Assembly (NCBI GenBank): GCA_934590135.1
Contig: CAKTOT010000054.1
Location: 1-14,874, forward strand
Reading direction: 5' to 3'
Source: an uncultured Muribaculaceae bacterium
GTDB taxonomy: Bacteria; Bacteroidota; Bacteroidia; Bacteroidales; Muribaculaceae
Length of the DNA stretch: 14,874 nt
The notes under the pieces were generated by a model. That model saw only the letters and a list, made by a program, of their open reading frames with translations. It was not told the origin of the DNA and made no database searches. The translations under genes were made by a program, and so were the position numbers. Below, piece after piece: positions 13,114 to 14,874 of this stretch. Every line of letters begins with the position of its first letter. Within the stretch, counting starts at the first letter, position 1.

Positions 13114-14874
13114 TTAGAATGGGAATAGCAGCGGCAGCAGAAGGATCATGGCGATGCCGATGATTATTTGAAGCGGTAGGCCGACGCGAACGTAGTCCAT
13201 GAATGTATATCCGCCGGCTTTCATTACCAGGGCGTTTGGCGGAGTGGAGAAGGGGGATGCAAAGCACATACTGGCGCCTAAGGTGACAGCAAAAAGATAT
13301 GGGTACGGGCTGGTGGCGGTCTGGGCCGCAGCGGCGATGGCAATAGGAGCCATCAGTACGGCCGTGGCAGTGTTGCTGATAAACATCGTGAGTATTGACG
13401 TGGCTACGTACAATCCTGCAAGCATTGCCGTAGGGCCGGCCGAGCCGAGGCTGTCTGCCAGCGTTTGGGATACGGCGGCCGATACTCCGGTTTTCTGCAA
13501 TGCTGTGGATAGAGGCATCATTGCGGCTATAAGCACAATGCTCTCCCAGTTGATGGTTTTGTATGCCGCTTCGACGTTGCGGAAACATCCGGTAAATACG
13601 GTCAGCAAAGCGGCAATGATGACGGCTGTGACCGGTGCCACGGGCACAAAATCGAACACCATCATAGCAATCATCAGTAGCATTATGGCTGCCGCTACAG
13701 GCGCCTTGTAGTCCAAGAGTACGCGTTCGGCTGCATGTTCGGGTCGTCCTATAACTACCCAGTTTTCCGCTTCGGAATTCAGGCTTTGAATGTCGTCCCA
13801 ACGTCCTTGGACAAGAAGAACATCGCCGCAACGCATCTTGGTATCGGCAATTTGGTCGGTGATATAGCTGTTGCCTCGTCTGATTCCGATGACGTTGATA
13901 TGGTGAGCCTTACGTAATCCGGAGTGGCGTATGCGCAGCCCTTCGAGGCGCGAATCGGGCATTACAACAATTTCGGCAAGTCCTACGTCGTAGAATTCGA
14001 GACTGCTATCGCCTTCGTCGCAGCGGTGCAGCCCCAATTCGGCAGCCATAGTATCCAAGGCTTGACTGTCTCCTCCGGCGTATATTGTGTCACCGGGTGC
14101 AAGTACGGTGGTGGCTTCGGCAATGTCTTGTGAAATATCTCGTAGCAGTCCTAAGGACGAACGGCGTTCGTTGCGAATTTCGAAAATGGCCACGCCATAG
14201 CGGCCTTGAGTGTCCAGGGCGCGTATCGAAGCCCCAGCGGCGGCCGAGCCGGCTTTGACGGTATAGCGCCGTATGCGTCCCGGCAGATTGTATTCGCGTG
14301 CCAAGTCTTGAGGTGTCTTATGTGTGTTCTCGTCTTGCTGCTTATTGCGGTTCTTGGACACGAGTATGCGACTTAGAGGTAATAGAACGGCGATACCTAT
14401 GGCAAGACAGATGGCGCCTACCGGCAGGAAATCAAAGAATCCGAGACCTTGGTATCCGTTCTCGATAAGTGTCTCATCTATGACCAGGTTGGGAGGTGTA
14501 CCGATGAGGGTGAGCATCCCGCCGAGACTTCCGGCAAAAGCCAGCGGCATAAGCAGACGCGAGCTTTGAAATCCGGCTTGCGCAGCCATACTTATGACTA
14601 TGGGCATCATCAATGCTACAGTGCCGGTATTGCTGACAAACGCACCTATGAAGGCGGTGGCCGCCATGACCAAGAGGAAGGTCGGAGTCTCTTTGCCGTG
14701 TGCCACGCGTACCAATCCCGACCCTATGGCGCGAGCCAAGCCCGTGCGTAGAACGGCACCGCCGACTACGAATAGTCCGGCCATCATAATTACTATAGGT
14801 GATGCAAATCCGGCGAGTGCCTCGGCGGGTGTAAGCACTCCGCACACGAGTAGTACGGCAAGAGCTGTCAGGGC
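13114..14874 (-). CDS. SLC13/DASS-family anion transporter with two RCK_C domains (5' end cut off by window)
   Basis: This inner-membrane secondary transporter probably carries a dicarboxylate, sulfate or similar anion with Na+ or H+. The frame stays open to the right edge, giving 586 visible residues; a GTG at 14847 could be read as a start, but coding sense continues beyond it (ALTALAVLL), so about 20-40 N-terminal residues are probably outside. Membrane domains flank a cytoplasmic insert (about 190-380) holding two RCK_C/TrkA_C modules, the arrangement in YfbS-like proteins. Both DASS substrate/sodium motifs are present: SNTGT near residue 81 with GTPPN near 127, and SNTAT near 500 with STPPN near 535. 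The RCK_C modules suggest gating by a bound ligand. No strong terminator follows; a 5-bp hairpin at 13096-13113 is weak. The substrate cannot be named. Confidence 0.92.
   Translation of the reverse strand, partial: ALTALAVLLVCGVLTPAEALAGFASPIVIMMAGLFVVGGAVLRTGLARAIGSGLVRVAHGKETPTFLLVMAATAFIGAFVSNTGTVALMMPIVISMAAQAGFQSSRLLMPLAFAGSLGGMLTLIGTPPNLVIDETLIENGYQGLGFFDFLPVGAICLAIGIAVLLPLSRILVSKNRNKQQDENTHKTPQDLAREYNLPGRIRRYTVKAGSAAAGASIRALDTQGRYGVAIFEIRNERRSSLGLLRDISQDIAEATTVLAPGDTIYAGGDSQALDTMAAELGLHRCDEGDSSLEFYDVGLAEIVVMPDSRLEGLRIRHSGLRKAHHINVIGIRRGNSYITDQIADTKMRCGDVLLVQGRWDDIQSLNSEAENWVVIGRPEHAAERVLLDYKAPVAAAIMLLMIAMMVFDFVPVAPVTAVIIAALLTVFTGCFRNVEAAYKTINWESIVLIAAMMPLSTALQKTGVSAAVSQTLADSLGSAGPTAMLAGLYVATSILTMFISNTATAVLMAPIAIAAAAQTATSPYPYLFAVTLGASMCFASPFSTPPNALVMKAGGYTFMDYVRVGLPLQIIIGIAMILLLPLLFPF

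Overview
This window is chromosomal housekeeping DNA from a member of Bacteroidota, order Bacteroidales. Three things point there. The primary sigma factor is the short form without region 1.1. Promoters match the Bacteroidales pattern of a -33 TTTG, about 20 bases, then a -7 TAnnTTTG. Start codons are preceded by A/C-rich sequence instead of a Shine-Dalgarno. The protein set fits a Muribaculaceae-like gut bacterium, but family level is a guess. No phage, insertion sequence, CRISPR array, tRNA or rRNA is visible. All ten protein genes lie on the minus strand, so transcription runs from high to low coordinates.

Layout in transcription order: a 5'-truncated SLC13-type anion transporter with two RCK_C domains (13114-14874); a NatA/NatB-like ABC exporter pair (10626-12927) closed by a hairpin terminator; cdsA, CDP-diacylglycerol synthase (9531-10397); a phosphohexose mutase with its own promoter, leader hairpin and terminator (7538-9462); the periplasmic protease degP/htrA (5901-7352), followed by about 200 nt of structured non-coding DNA ending in a terminator; rpoD with promoter and terminator (4603-5601); an rplY-pth operon (3006-4368); and an sppA-lpxK operon (1-2881), with lpxK running off the left edge.

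Many of the genes serve the envelope: lipid A phosphorylation (LpxK), phospholipid precursor (CdsA), inner-membrane and periplasmic proteolysis (SppA, DegP), sugar phosphates, and ion export. The rest are translation and transcription (L25, Pth, sigma).

The most unusual signal is inside pth. A perfect 15-bp inverted repeat with a 4-nt loop is wrapped by a second perfect 8-bp stem (3449-3504), all within codons for ordinary conserved Pth residues and followed on the coding strand by a T-rich stretch. It could set the ratio of L25 to Pth, protect the rplY mRNA end, or be a scar of template-switch mutation. Other points are a shared extended -7 element (TAnCTTTGCA) in five promoters, including that of rpoD itself; hairpin-plus-U5 structures in three 5' leaders; and a possible small RNA or structured 3' UTR downstream of degP.
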